A DNA stretch of 64,000 nt from assembly GCA_018806915.1 (NCBI GenBank), contig JAGKQI010000079.1, positions 124,001 through 188,000 on the forward strand. Direction: 5' to 3'. The translations under genes were made by a program, and so were the position numbers. How positions within the stretch are numbered: position 1 is the stretch's first letter; each line of letters begins with the position of its first letter. The notes under the pieces were generated by a model. It saw nothing but the letters and a program-made list of their open reading frames with translations, was not told where the DNA came from and made no database searches. This document shows positions 34,601-44,800 of this stretch, one piece after another. This DNA is from Phytophthora colocasiae (lineage: Eukaryota > Oomycota > Peronosporomycetes > Peronosporales > Peronosporaceae).

Positions 34601-35249
34601 GGCAACGACATGGAAGAGCTCGTCACTCGGCCGCTGCCGCGTCAGCCTCACACGCTGCAGAAGCTCGAAGAGAAGAACAAGGCCAAGACAAAGAACCGCC
34701 AATGGCTCTGCAAGGTGTGTTCCGCGTATGCTGGTCCTGGATTGCGTAGTTTCGAGACAAGCTACTTCTGTGCAGCCTGCACACGTGCCAAGCGAGGCAG
34801 AGTGTCGCTGTGCAACAAGGCCCGGCGTCTTGACCACGGCAGCAGCCTCACCTGCGACCAAATCTGGCATCAGTCGTGGCGTAATGGGACCGCTATTCCT
34901 CCTGAGTACCAGGACAAGATCCGATTCATTGAGAAGCGTAGGCCTGAAGTATGTGAGAGCGATAGTGAGTCGTAGGAGTCTAAATAATGAGTGATGATCG
35001 TTTCGCTGCACCATGCTCACCTCTAATGCCTGCACATCGTAACGGTTTTGCCGGGAGATCGCAATTGGCAGACTTTTGCTCGTTTTATCCACAGCTCATC
35101 TCCTCGTAAGAGCCAATCAAAATTGTTTCTGAGGCTACGTGTCACGCGAAAGGGCTTGATACATGATATATAGTACTGATTTTTCGGCATATGTTAATTC
35201 ATATGTTACGAGTAACGGATTTCCCGGAACAGTGGCCGTAGTAGAAGGG
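31630..35249 (+). mobile_element. piggyBac-type transposon inserted in an ankyrin gene
   Basis: The element is 3,620 bp long, flanked on both sides by TTAA (31626-31629 and 35250-35253), the fixed piggyBac target. The ends are inverted and start CCCTTCTA, followed by an imperfect match containing TTCCGG (31630 onward and the reverse complement of about 35216-35249). Inside is one plus-strand transposase of the DDE_Tnp_1_7 family. Removing the element and one TTAA restores an ankyrin reading frame without any other change, so the boundaries are exact. The transposase carries a premature stop and one frameshift, so this copy is probably dead. Confidence 0.92.
31899..34975 (+). pseudogene. piggyBac transposase (DDE_Tnp_1_7), nonsense and frameshift
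   Basis: Exons are about 31899-32064, 32123-32549, 32618-33809 and 33907-34975. The N-terminus (AQVWSELTKKGWSFRKSLG) is followed by a Lys/Ala/Ser-rich stretch, where the frame shifts between about 32240 and 32409. A very acidic region follows (EEDD and DESS runs, 32790-33060). The transposase core then has ISFDEGMVPMRHR (first Asp), CTDNYYTSIPL (second Asp) and MGGVDVHDQLRLQRY (third Asp). The third intron (33810-33906) restores the frame cleanly. The C-terminal Cys/His-rich domain (CKVCSAYAGPG...CAACTRAKRG) is the DNA-end-binding finger. A TAA at 33286-33288 interrupts an otherwise continuous frame. As written the protein is not functional. Confidence 0.87.
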
Positions 35250-35253
35250 TTAA

Positions 35254-37959
35254 CCCAAGTGAGGCCCCATGTTGTACGAGATAACGAACTTCCTGCAGCC
35301 TTCCGTCCTCGCATGCAATGTGTAAGGCTGTACGACCAAAAGGTCCAGTTCGATCGATGTCCGCACCACTTTGCAGAAGCAAAACCAGTAAACCGAAAGC
35401 ACGATTTTTCACCGAATACATTAGTGGTGTCATTCCCTTTGCGTCCGCGACGTCAACACCTGCTCCATTTTGAAGAAGAGTCCGAACCACATCCTCTTTC
35501 CCCCCTAGACATGCATGATGTAGTGCAGTGATGCCGTCATTCCGTTGTTGATCCACCCAGACACCCTTCGAAAGAAGCAACTTTACAATATCAACATAAC
35601 CAAAGAAAGCAGCACTCATGAGTGGCGTGTCTCCGTTCGCATCGGACCTGTTGATATCACCGGTTATTTCTAAAAGAGCTTTAACACTCTTAACATCACC
35701 CTCCTCACATGCAATGCGCAGCGCTGAGTCACCATTAAGTTGCTTACGATCAACATGGGAATTTGGAAGAGCTGTAGACTCGTAGTCATACTCCATTCCA
35801 GTATCAGGCACCACGCGTTCGTAAATCAAATGTACAAACTCGGGATAACCACTAAAATACGCCGCAACCAACGGTGGCCAGCTCTGAAAGTCTCCACACA
35901 TCGTGATATCAGCCCCTCGATCCAAAAGAATTCGAACTACAGCGAGTCGTTTGTGCCAAACCGCAGTTAGTAGAGCAGTCCCTCCACTCGGTAAGCGTGC
36001 ATTAATATTTGCACCTCGAAAGAGTAAAAACTCCACGATATCCGAGTATCCTAGCTGTGCAGCCGTAATGAGTGGAGTATAGCTATCGTTGTCGGGAAGT
36101 TCAATTGCAGCGCCGCTGTCCAATAATGCCGTAACGACGTCTAGGTGGCCGTACTCGCAAGCAATATTCAGAGCTGTTGAGCCATTCTGTCGCTGCTTAT
36201 CAATGGCAACGTTTTGCGCCAGTAAAACGTCTACCATTTTACGATGTCCTCGCTCCGCCGCTCTCATCAGAGGAGACCATCCTCCACCGTCAATAAAGTC
36301 AGCCTTGGCGCCATTCTCGATAAGTAATTGTGCAACACCGACATTTCCTTTCAATACCGACATCATGAAACTAGAGTTGTTCCCGTACTTTTCCCTTTGG
36401 TTGAGATTTGACCCCACTTTGACGAGCAGTTCAGCAATATCAGTGTGACCCATTTCCGAAGCCCACATCAAAGCGTTTCTTCTTGAATGGTCTGTCAAGT
36501 TGACCGAAGCCCCATTTTCCAAAAGTAAGCTTACCATGGACATATTCCCGTTCCTAGATGCGAACATCAGTGAAGTTTGACCATCACGATTTGCCGAGTT
36601 AACATCCGCACCGCAGTCCAATAGACGCTGAATTACCTTAATGTGCTCTTTTTCGGATGCCAATAGTAAAGCCGTGGCACTAGTTGCGCTTTTAATGTCG
36701 ACTTCTGCTCCAGCGTCCAGTAAAAATTCCACGATACCATCGAAACCACAACTGGAAGCTATCATCAATGCGGTCCCATTGCCGTAATTAGGCAAGTTAA
36801 CCGAGGCTCCAAATTCACAAAGAACTCTCACAATAGCTAAATGGCCTTTTGCACAAGCCGCTTGTAGCGCTGTTCCCCCATTTGACGTTTGCTTGTCGAC
36901 AAGCGATCCTGCCTTCAATAGTGCGATGACTATTTCAGTGTGGCCATTAAACGAAGCAAGCCATAGCGGATGTGCGCCGCTCTTTGATAAATCAAGTGCC
37001 GCACCATTAGCGATCAAGACCCGGACAATATCGAGATGTCCGTTCTGGGAAGCAACTCCAAGAGCAGTTGTTCCTTCTGTTGATAACTGGTTCACATCAG
37101 CGCCTGATCGCACGAGACTTGTGGCAACGTTGGTATGACCCTCATACGCAGCGAACATGAGTGATGTCCTCCCTAAATTATCCACCAAATCCACCTCAGC
37201 ACTGCTCTTTAGAAGAATGTTCACAACATTATGATGACCATTTCGGGATGCACATGTAAGAGCAGAATCACCACTAGAATCTGGCAGGTTGATGCTCGCT
37301 CCATTCTCGAGAAGAAAAGCCACAATGGCACTATATCCTTTGAATGCAGCGATATCAGTGGAGTATTACCCTTGTCGTCGCCAACATCGAGAGAAGCTCC
37401 ATTTTCAACGAGAACTTTAACAACATGCAGGTGCCCACAGTCACATGCAACAACAAGAGCAGTAGGCGCTGCACTGGTTTGTACGTCGATACTTGCTCCT
37501 TCTTTCAGCAAAAAAGCCACGATATCTGGGTGCCCTCCCTGCGATGCATACTGAAGAGGATACGTCTTCTGACCGTCTATAGAATTGATTTCGTACTAAG
37601 AGTTTCACAATTCCAAGGATTCCACCAGTGCACGCAACGGAGAGAGCATTACCACCTCGAAAATGTCGCTGCTCGAGACTCGCCCCCCTATTCAAAAGCA
37701 AAGCAATCACATCAATGCTGTCACCATGAGCAGCGTACATTAGTGCTGTTAGCCCTTGCTTATTGGTTTTGTTGATCGAAGCCCCTTTATCCAGTAGATA
37801 CTGCACCACATACACGTGACCATGATATGCGGCCAACATCAATGGGGTATCCATTTTCAGGTCATCGGTAACTACATCCACAGGAACACCGTTCTCAATA
37901 AAATGTCGAACCCAGCGTACCAGACCTCCCATGGCAGCCCCATGTATGTCAACAGCCAT
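35254..37959 (-). pseudogene. Ankyrin-repeat gene, upstream half; two frameshifts and piggyBac cut
   Basis: ATG at 37959 (MAVDIHGAAMGGLVRW). More than twenty ankyrin repeats follow, of the form GxTALxxAxxxGHxxIVxxLLxxGAxVD. The frame slips at about 37590 (after KLLVR) and again at about 37360 (after GNTPL), each by one base with repeats continuing on either side. From about 37340 the frame is open to the TTAA at 35250-35253, where piggyBac interrupts it. The lost continuation is the segment ending at 30697. Counting both halves, the ancestral protein exceeded 1,100 residues. Ankyrin arrays bind proteins; no enzymatic domain was seen. If the two frameshifts are assembly errors, only the transposon would make this a pseudogene. 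Confidence 0.82.
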
Positions 37960-38180
37960 ATCTTCTGTTAGGAGCTTGTGTCTTCCTCTGTGTCCTGATT
38001 TCTGGGGGGGGTTGACATGTCGGCCTTTGTTCCCTTCAAGCAGAGATGTACTTCAAGATGTGTATGTCTAGTACATGTACTGAGGTGTTTGGGAGTGTTT
38101 TGGATCAACAGAGTCTCATAATAACAGGGCGAAGGTTAGCTATTCACAGACTGGAGGCGACGATTAAAGTGTCGTGAAAA

Positions 38181-38424
38181 ATGGAGAACTGGGGGGTTGA
38201 TGCTTCTTCTACTGGTTATACAGAGGAGATAATACACGACCCTGATGAATACTGGCGAGTGGATGCGAATGTGCATCGTATCTTCCTGGAGTTGGCACCT
38301 CACACTCAAGGTGAAAGTATTGATCTTGGTGAATTGCCTGAGCTTTGTCGTCAAGTTGGACGTCCACTACGCGATGATCATGAGCAATTTCGACTGATGC
38401 AGGAACTGGATACGACCAATTCGA
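38181..38424 (+). pseudogene. 5' piece of the WW/EF-hand/IQ/ankyrin gene, cut off by the MULE
   Basis: Starts at ATG 38181 (MENWGVDASSTGY). It has an EF-hand-like helix pair (HRIFLELAPHTQGESIDLGELPELCRQVG) and runs to the target duplication CCAATTCGA at 38416-38424. The same nine bases recur at 41865-41873, where the frame resumes in register with the large frame ending at 46576. As it stands, reading into the TIR adds about 20 residues and then stops at 38483. An upstream exon cannot be excluded. Confidence 0.82.
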
Positions 38425-38472
38425 GGGAGAAACTAACGAGGGCCCTCATCGGGAGAGCCCTCGCACATAAAA
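38425..38472 (+). repeat. Left TIR of the MULE
   Basis: 48 bp, exact reverse complement of 41817-41864. Contains the 10-bp palindrome GAGGGCCCTC and a further CGAGGGC/GCCCTCG pair able to fold as a hairpin. Confidence 0.93.
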
Positions 38473-38506
38473 TGCGGCAGTAGATACCGGTATAAAGGGT
38501 AAGAAT

Positions 38507-38574
38507 GTTCCCGTTACATTCAGCGTTCCCGTTACATTCAGCGTTCCCGTTACATTCAGCGTTCCCGTTACAAC
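38507..38574. repeat. 18-bp tandem repeat in the MULE subterminal region
   Basis: Three full units of GTTCCCGTTACATTCAGC and a partial fourth, 22 bp upstream of the dioxygenase ATG. Subterminal arrays like this are often transposase-binding sites or promoter elements; either role is inferred. Confidence 0.85.
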
Positions 38575-38596
38575 CAATCACTTCTGGTCATCATCG

Positions 38597-39301
38597 ATGA
38601 AGCAAGTCGCAGCAGGCCCGTTGCTGCCGAACGGGTTTCTCCCCGTGGGGCTAGTGTTGCCTGACACTGTAGTTCCTATTCTGTTGCAAGAAGCCAAGGC
38701 AAGGACGTATGCGGGTTTTTTCAACCGTGTCGGTGGTAGGAATGATCAATTCCGCGAACAATCACGCGTCGACGCGACACGAATGTCGTCGTCACTGTTG
38801 GAGTTGCAAAAAGCCCTTCTGGTGGTTATTGCAATGATCCACCCGGGGTGGAAGCCGGGTGTATTCTCCTTCATACGCTCGAAACCTGGCGGTACGGAGC
38901 AGGAGCCCCACCAAGACTACCAAGAGTCCGATATGGCTACAGCTCGCCAAAATCACCCGGACGGTGTTCCTGGGAGCATGATTTTTGCGCTAGAGCCTGA
39001 CACGGTACTTCGGGTCTACGTGGGTTGTTTAAAAGCAAAGGTGCGAGTCCAGATCACGCGTGATAAACATCCCAGTGGGATTTGCGTTCTGTTCAGGGGA
39101 TTTAGTCCACAACGGCATGCCACGCCACCGGAGAACCACCGAATCCATTGCTACCTCAGCTACGAAGGGGTTCGTTGGACGCCTGACGTGGTACAAAATG
39201 TGCTACCAGAGCATGGCGAATGCAAGCATTGTGGCGTCAAGATGCTGAAGGACCTTCACCCGAAAGCACAGATTCTACTGCGACAAAAACCCAGAAGGTA
39301 A
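38597..39301 (+). CDS. 2OG-Fe(II) dioxygenase-like protein, MULE cargo; distal site disturbed
   Basis: 234 aa from ATG 38597. The first metal motif is clear: HQD at 105-107 in GGTEQEPHQDYQ. Later the strand GICVLFRG (161-168) and HRIHCYLSYEGVRWTPD (181-197) match the end of the double-stranded beta-helix, where an Arg (R182) would bind 2-oxoglutarate. Between them the expected distal metal His is not in its normal setting. The +1 frame at about 39103-39123 reads GDLVHNGMP, exactly the motif expected there, while the main frame reads GFSPQRHATPP. Two compensating indels around 39100 and 39125 would explain this. A Cys-rich tail (CKHCGVK) follows. Enzymes of this fold hydroxylate or demethylate nucleic acids, proteins or small molecules; the substrate here is unknown. 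As written, the active site is probably damaged. Confidence 0.72.
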   Translation: MKQVAAGPLLPNGFLPVGLVLPDTVVPILLQEAKARTYAGFFNRVGGRNDQFREQSRVDATRMSSSLLELQKALLVVIAMIHPGWKPGVFSFIRSKPGGTEQEPHQDYQESDMATARQNHPDGVPGSMIFALEPDTVLRVYVGCLKAKVRVQITRDKHPSGICVLFRGFSPQRHATPPENHRIHCYLSYEGVRWTPDVVQNVLPEHGECKHCGVKMLKDLHPKAQILLRQKPRR

Positions 39302-39576
39302 CGCAACAAACTCAAGCGCAAGCGAGAAGGCAAAACGGAGAGTTTGCTGCGAAATATGCCCTGCAACTTACACAAACCAGAGCAGCTTCGCGTCCACAAG
39401 ATGAGAACGCACAAGGAACATGAGCAGGTGTTAATTTGAAAAATAAAAAACGAAATTGAAGTTGTTCTCAACTTCAATTTGAATTAGTATCTTTTTATTC
39501 GTAGTTATGAAATACGTATGAGAGCCGAAACCCATGTGAAGAAAACAAATATGTACTAGCAAATTGTTAAATGTAC

Positions 39577-39963
39577 TCAAAACGAAAAATACAGTTCCTC
39601 ACACTCTTCTACTGCATCATCTTCGTTATCCACGTGTGATGCCACAGCTTCAGTGTAAGGTTGCCGACCTGCGTACTCCCATGTTCGACTGGGAATCCAG
39701 GGACTCTCAAAGGCAATGACAGTATCTGAACCAACTGAACCAAAGATGCTCTCATCGAGTGGTGGGGGTGAGGAAAATGGTGGAGAAGCAGGGTGATTGA
39801 GATCAATCCGTTCGCTGAGAATTGGGTCTCTGCCGGTACCCTGAGGCCCTTGGTTTGCTCTGTGCTGCGAATTTGCAGACCTTTGTTGTGGCGCTGTCGT
39901 AGAGTGGCTGGTTCGTGGATTCGATGTTGAGTCTGACCTGGAACGTTTCGTCGGATCCACCAA
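39577..39963 (-). other. Possible C-terminal extension of the MULE transposase
   Basis: An open frame in the same phase as the transposase, separated from its stop by a TGA-TAA pair and one codon. It is Ser/Pro-rich (DPTKRSRSDSTSNP, PPFSSPPPLDES) and ends acidic. Between the two, the neighbouring frame reads GDFDKHWWIRR. Two small compensating indels could therefore have cut one longer protein. It lacks an ATG start of its own. Confidence 0.4.
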
Positions 39964-39969
39964 TGTTTA

Positions 39970-41667
39970 TCAAAATCGCCCTGGTTGTAGGTAGCGTGAG
40001 CTGTTAGACTCAATGATCGCGATGAGCTCGTGAATGCAAGGACGACCGTGGATAGATCTGAACAAGCCCGTGCATGCACTCCGCTCTATTCTGCTGTTCA
40101 CAATTGTTTTGGCATCGGTCCAGAGTTTATGCGTAGCTGTCAGTGCCCACTCAGAGATGATGCGCACGACACGGGAGTCCTTGTTTTTTTGTAAGACGTG
40201 AGGTATGATCGTCGCATTTCGCTCCAGTTTCAAGCTCGTTTCGCTAGCTGCCGAGGACCACCAACTCTCTAGCTTGTTGAAAACGGTAAGGAGGTCCCCT
40301 TGACTTGTTTCGAGCTTCGCCTTGATGGTAGCATGAGTTCCCTCAACAGTTGACGTATCCCGGATCCCATAGTGGCGGTAGCGGTTAGTACAGTGCTTTG
40401 CTATGCGAGTTTTATACTTCCACCAATGTCGATCGAGATAATCCGAGACAATCGAACTTTTCTGCTTGAGTTCAAGTCGCTTCTCTTCGAACTCTGTCTC
40501 TGTTTCGGCCTCCACCGCTTCGTAAATGTTGCCAAGGAACGAATCCGTTTGCCACGAATTCTCCTTTTTCGGTTGTCCGGGAGCTGGATTAGGAACATCG
40601 ATCTGCCCTAAGTGCTTCCTTGCTTTGGCCTCGACATTCTTGTTCATGTGCCAGCGGCATACCATCGCCGGAGTGTCTGGAAACACTTTGTCTAGTGCAT
40701 TCATGCAAGCTAGATCACGATCGGTCAGAATGACGTGAGGACCGTCAATGTGGTACTCAATCATCAGAAGTCGAAGCATGTTAAAAGCCCACATGTAGTC
40801 GTCCGTCTCCTCACCAGGTAGCCAACATTGTGCTACTGGCAAGACCGTGTTACAACCTGTGATCGCTATGATGTTCAGCAATGGCAGCTTGTACTTGTTT
40901 GTCTTGTACGTGCAGTCTGCGATTAAGATGTCGCTGTGGTCTTTGTAGAGAGCTGTTGTAGCCGGATGCGCCCAAAACAGACGCTTCAACTCGTCGGTCT
41001 CCGGGTTAATAGTCCACTTGTAGAAAAACTTGTTAGCCTTGAGTTTCTTGAAAACCGCCTCTGTTACCGTCGACAAGGACAATTCCCTGCGCCGAGCGGC
41101 ACTTTTGGCGTTAGCAATGTCCTTGGCAACCACTAATGTTCTGGGATTAGCGCTGCGTATCGTTGTTTGAATGCGCGATACCGTTACACCAGCGGCAGTT
41201 TGAATGTCTACCAGGGATTGCATGTTGCTCACAGGCGCAAGTAGATTCGCAGCAGCATCTCGACGTCGATGAGCAGAATGCACACGAATATCTTGTGATG
41301 GCTCGTGATTGTGTAGCTCGCTTCTCTTCGTGTGTACAATCTTCCAGGGACCAGAGACGTCATCTTTGCTGACAGCATGAATAGCGATTCGCATGGGGCA
41401 TTTAGAGCGCTTAGATCCACGTTGTGTACGGACTCTGTCTTCCTCCGCAAGCCGCTGAGTGTTTTTAGGTGCTCCTGCACGATCACATTCGTAGTTACGC
41501 GCCCATACATCGCCTGCGGAGGATGTCCTGCGTACTCGACGGCGCGATACATTGTATCCGTGTATTTTGGTCCACTCATGAAGCGCTGCCTCTGCCTCAT
41601 CGTGAGAAGAATGTACAATAGCCGGCGGAGGGGCTATGAGAACCGCTCTATCAGCGATAGTGTCCAT
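39970..41667 (-). CDS. MULE transposase with FAR1-type DNA-binding domain
   Basis: 565 aa from ATG 41667. The N-terminus is a FAR1/WRKY-GCM1-like zinc domain (SHDEAEAALHEWTKIHGYNVS, YECDRAG, CPMRI, then HNHEPSQ). The catalytic core has DILIADCTYKTNKYKLPLLN (first Asp), HVILTDRDLACMNAL (second Asp), MVCRWHMNKNV (the CxxH motif of MULEs) and DTSTVEGTHATIK (Glu). The frame is open throughout and all catalytic residues are visible, so the main part may be active. The stop at 39970 follows YLQPG and may be an early stop (see the downstream frame). A SWIM finger, usual in plant MULEs, is not obvious. Confidence 0.9.
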   Translation of the reverse strand: MDTIADRAVLIAPPPAIVHSSHDEAEAALHEWTKIHGYNVSRRRVRRTSSAGDVWARNYECDRAGAPKNTQRLAEEDRVRTQRGSKRSKCPMRIAIHAVSKDDVSGPWKIVHTKRSELHNHEPSQDIRVHSAHRRRDAAANLLAPVSNMQSLVDIQTAAGVTVSRIQTTIRSANPRTLVVAKDIANAKSAARRRELSLSTVTEAVFKKLKANKFFYKWTINPETDELKRLFWAHPATTALYKDHSDILIADCTYKTNKYKLPLLNIIAITGCNTVLPVAQCWLPGEETDDYMWAFNMLRLLMIEYHIDGPHVILTDRDLACMNALDKVFPDTPAMVCRWHMNKNVEAKARKHLGQIDVPNPAPGQPKKENSWQTDSFLGNIYEAVEAETETEFEEKRLELKQKSSIVSDYLDRHWWKYKTRIAKHCTNRYRHYGIRDTSTVEGTHATIKAKLETSQGDLLTVFNKLESWWSSAASETSLKLERNATIIPHVLQKNKDSRVVRIISEWALTATHKLWTDAKTIVNSRIERSACTGLFRSIHGRPCIHELIAIIESNSSRYLQPGRF

Positions 41668-41816
41668 TACAGAGTGTATTTAATTGTGGTCACTCGTATT
41701 CAGAGTGTACCATCGCTCTAGCTCCAACCATTTTGGAAACATTTGGTGTACGACGTTTCAGTCGTCTACAGATATCATAACCGGTATTTACCGGTTTCGT
41801 CTATCCTTTTATGGGC

Positions 41817-41864
41817 TTTTATGTGCGAGGGCTCTCCCGATGAGGGCCCTCGTTAGTTTCTCCC
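41817..41864 (-). repeat. Right TIR of the MULE
   Basis: 48 bp, identical to the left TIR in inverted orientation. It contains an ATG at 41840-41842 that is in frame with the host gene to its right. Confidence 0.93.
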
Positions 41865-41873
41865 CCAATTCGA

Positions 41874-44800
41874 TGATTATCTTACGACATGACTGTGTAA
41901 TGTGGTTACTGAGAGAAATTCACGCACAAGAACAGGCTCGTCTTGATGCTGCACCTCGTCCTATCCCAGTGGCGACTCCAGTATGGGAAGAGGTTGTTCA
42001 ACAAGTCTCAGAGGTTGATATGATGCTGGGAACGAAACCTACCGTGTTCTACTATAATACTCTATCAGGTGAAAGTATTTGGGAACTTCCTAGTCTTGTA
42101 CGTTGTCTGTGGAGTCATTTTGAGAGTCAAGAAGCTGCTCAAGTGTCAAATGATGAAGTCCCGGGGTTACTAAAGGATGATAACAATGGTTATGAGCTAC
42201 TTCAGCAGCTTCGGGAGTTATTCCTCAAATATGACGATGATAATTCAGGATATGTGGATATCTCGGAGTTTGAGGATCTCTGTGTACGTGTGGGTCAAGC
42301 AGTTAACGGTCGAGAAGGACTGCTAGCATTGATACAAGAAGTGGATCCCTATTCTTCTCCAGTTTCTGACCAACCTGTCGTGTCATGGGAAGCGTTGAAG
42401 CACTATTGGATCACGAATTCACCGTTCCAGCGACGTACGAGGCTGGGTGAACCGCAATATGCGTCTTGGGAACAGATTGAGGTTTTAAACTGTCGTTCAA
42501 CTCCAATTCTCTTCCGTCATACAACGACGCAGCAGGAACGATGGGGACATCCAGCAATGGAGCAACGTGTGGCTGATCGGTTAAACCATCTCTTCCCTAG
42601 CTTAAAACTGGACTGGATGCAGAAAATCAGTCTCTTCCTCGATGTTCAAAGGCAACAGGGAGGTACTTGGAACTTGGAGACGTACTGGAGAGTGTTTAAT
42701 CAGTTTAACCACCCCATGACTCGACTGCAACATGTTCAGGACGTTATAGAACAACTTCTAGGTCGATTTGGGGCTCAAGGAGATCATATCGAGGCTCAGA
42801 CGTTAGATGAAGGAATCGTACGCTCGTGGCTACTATACTGCACCAAGAAAGTGGACATGGGCGGTTGGGAGGAGGTGGTGGACGCTGAAGGACAGAATTA
42901 CTACTATCACGAAGTGAATGGCTTAACACAATGGGATCCTCCTCAGCTTCAGACGCAGATGGCTACAATGCTGGACAAACTCGGAGGACAACCGAATCTG
43001 TCCGCAGATGAGCAGATCGCACGTGTATTTCGCCAGTTTGACGCAGATGAGAGCGGTGAAATGACTGTAGATGAGTTTCAGCATTTTTATCGTGCTCTTT
43101 TAGGTCGTGGAAGTGCATCTACGTTGACGGATGCTCAAGTCCGACAAGTTTTCAGTGTGCTAGACGCGAGTGGAGATGGATCTGTGACGCTCGAGGAGTT
43201 CCAGTTCTGGTGGAAGACTAAGCTTCAAATCGAGATGAAGGAAACAAGCCAAGTGGAGACTATCACTCGAAACGAACGTCGTCGGGAGATCTGTCTCCAG
43301 TTCCTCGAGAATGAAGACGCTATTGTTCTCGTTCCTGGAGGGGAACAAGAACATTTCGAGTCGAATTTACTACCTAGACTGGTAGCTTTGTTATGCGAGT
43401 TCCCATTGCGTGGATTAACGTATCGTCGAGCATTGAACGAGCTGGTGACAGACCCCATGGAGCAATTAGTTTCTCTCGAGCGGTTCCTCGAGTGGTTCGA
43501 CCGCTTCGACACTGCTGAACGGGAGAAACTGGAGCTTCAACGTGCCAAACAACGAGCACAAGCAGAACTTCGAGCCCAACACGAAGCTCAAGCAGCCGCT
43601 AGAGAGAAGCAACGACGTCGTCGGAAGCAAATGCGGACGTTGGATGCAATGAACGAGCAAGTGACGGCCATAGCGGAACGTGAGGCCCAGCAACAGCGAG
43701 AGAAGAAGATTGCTGTACTATTCAAGACTTTCGACACTGACGGATCGGGAGTTCTAGACGAGAAGGAGCTGCTACAACTTACTAAAGCTCTTGGCCATGA
43801 AATGGACCCGACTCAAGTGACTCGGATGATGAAAGTCATGGACTCAAGTGGAGATGGTCGGATCAATCTTGAAGAGTTCCTCGCGTTTTGGAAAGCGTTC
43901 GAACACCGACGTCCAGTGGTAAATGCTGCTGTAGTACACCAAACTCGACGTGATGCTGTGTCTGAACCAGTAACAACAAAAGAAGCTCCTCATTTGACTA
44001 CTGGTGATGCTGTAGCCTCACTGTCTGTGAGTTTGGAGATGCTAAAAGACCGAGCACTGAAGCTCACACTGGCCGATATGCGTGGCTTCTTGGGTGACTG
44101 GAGAGACGATTTGAATGAGAAAAGAATGGAGCACCAGGCTGAGTATGCCAAGGAGAAGAGACTACGGGAATTAAGGGCGATGCGTGAGTTTATCCCGTCA
44201 AAGACGCGTGTGTATGGGGCGAAGCGTTTGGATGTGACGTGGATTGAACCGGAAGTTGTGGATTGTGTTGCAGAGATCATTATGAACGTGGGGTTACGCT
44301 TCGACCCGCTTTTAAAACCTGATGCAGCGCAGAGGATACAAACTTTGGTTCGAGGTCATTTGGCTCGAATTCACGTGTTAAATGTTGTACGGGATCGGTT
44401 CGAGCAGCACGTGGACCCTTCTTCTCGGTTATTTTACTTCGTAGATGCTCTTACTGGAAGAATTTTACTTACCCGACCGCTATTCCCTATCAGCACGTCG
44501 TCCGTAGCTCCTTTGGAACGTGCTGACTGCAGTACAAAAGCTGAAAAATATCAGTTTGACAAGCGTTTGGTGGAACTTCAAGCCAAGAAGCGATTTTATG
44601 ATCAAGTTTGCTTATCTCCGAGTGAAGAAACGTACCAGCATCATCCAATGTTGGCCAGAAGTGTGTTCTTCATGTTTGATGTGACTTCATCCGTCCACAG
44701 ACGCCTGTTTGGGAGTATCTGGACGCCACTACGTTCACCACAGCCTGAACTGGAGCTGGTGGAGCTTATAGCTCGACGTCGTCGTCGACAATTGATGCAA

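Larger units (their letters stand above)
38425..41864. mobile_element. Mutator-like element (MULE) carrying a 2OG-Fe(II) dioxygenase-like gene
   Basis: The element is 3,440 bp long. TIRs at 38425-38472 and 41817-41864 are identical over 48 bp and begin GGGAGAAACTAACGAGG. A 9-bp direct duplication CCAATTCGA lies at 38416-38424 and 41865-41873; 9 bp is the classic Mutator target length. The element carries a MULE transposase on the minus strand (39970-41667) and, on the plus strand near the left end, a 2OG-Fe(II) oxygenase-like gene (38597-39301). It sits inside a host coding frame, which reads through if the element and one duplication are removed. The TIRs contain the palindrome GAGGGCCCTC. 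Confidence 0.93.

Noticed and set aside
38507..38574. Short regular repeat, considered as a CRISPR array
   Set aside because: The units are directly adjacent without spacers and lie in a eukaryotic transposon.
41684..41873. N-terminal extension of the WW/EF protein beginning near 41684
   Set aside because: This stretch is MULE sequence including the right TIR, plus the target duplication. The frame there begins with TTG and is open by chance.
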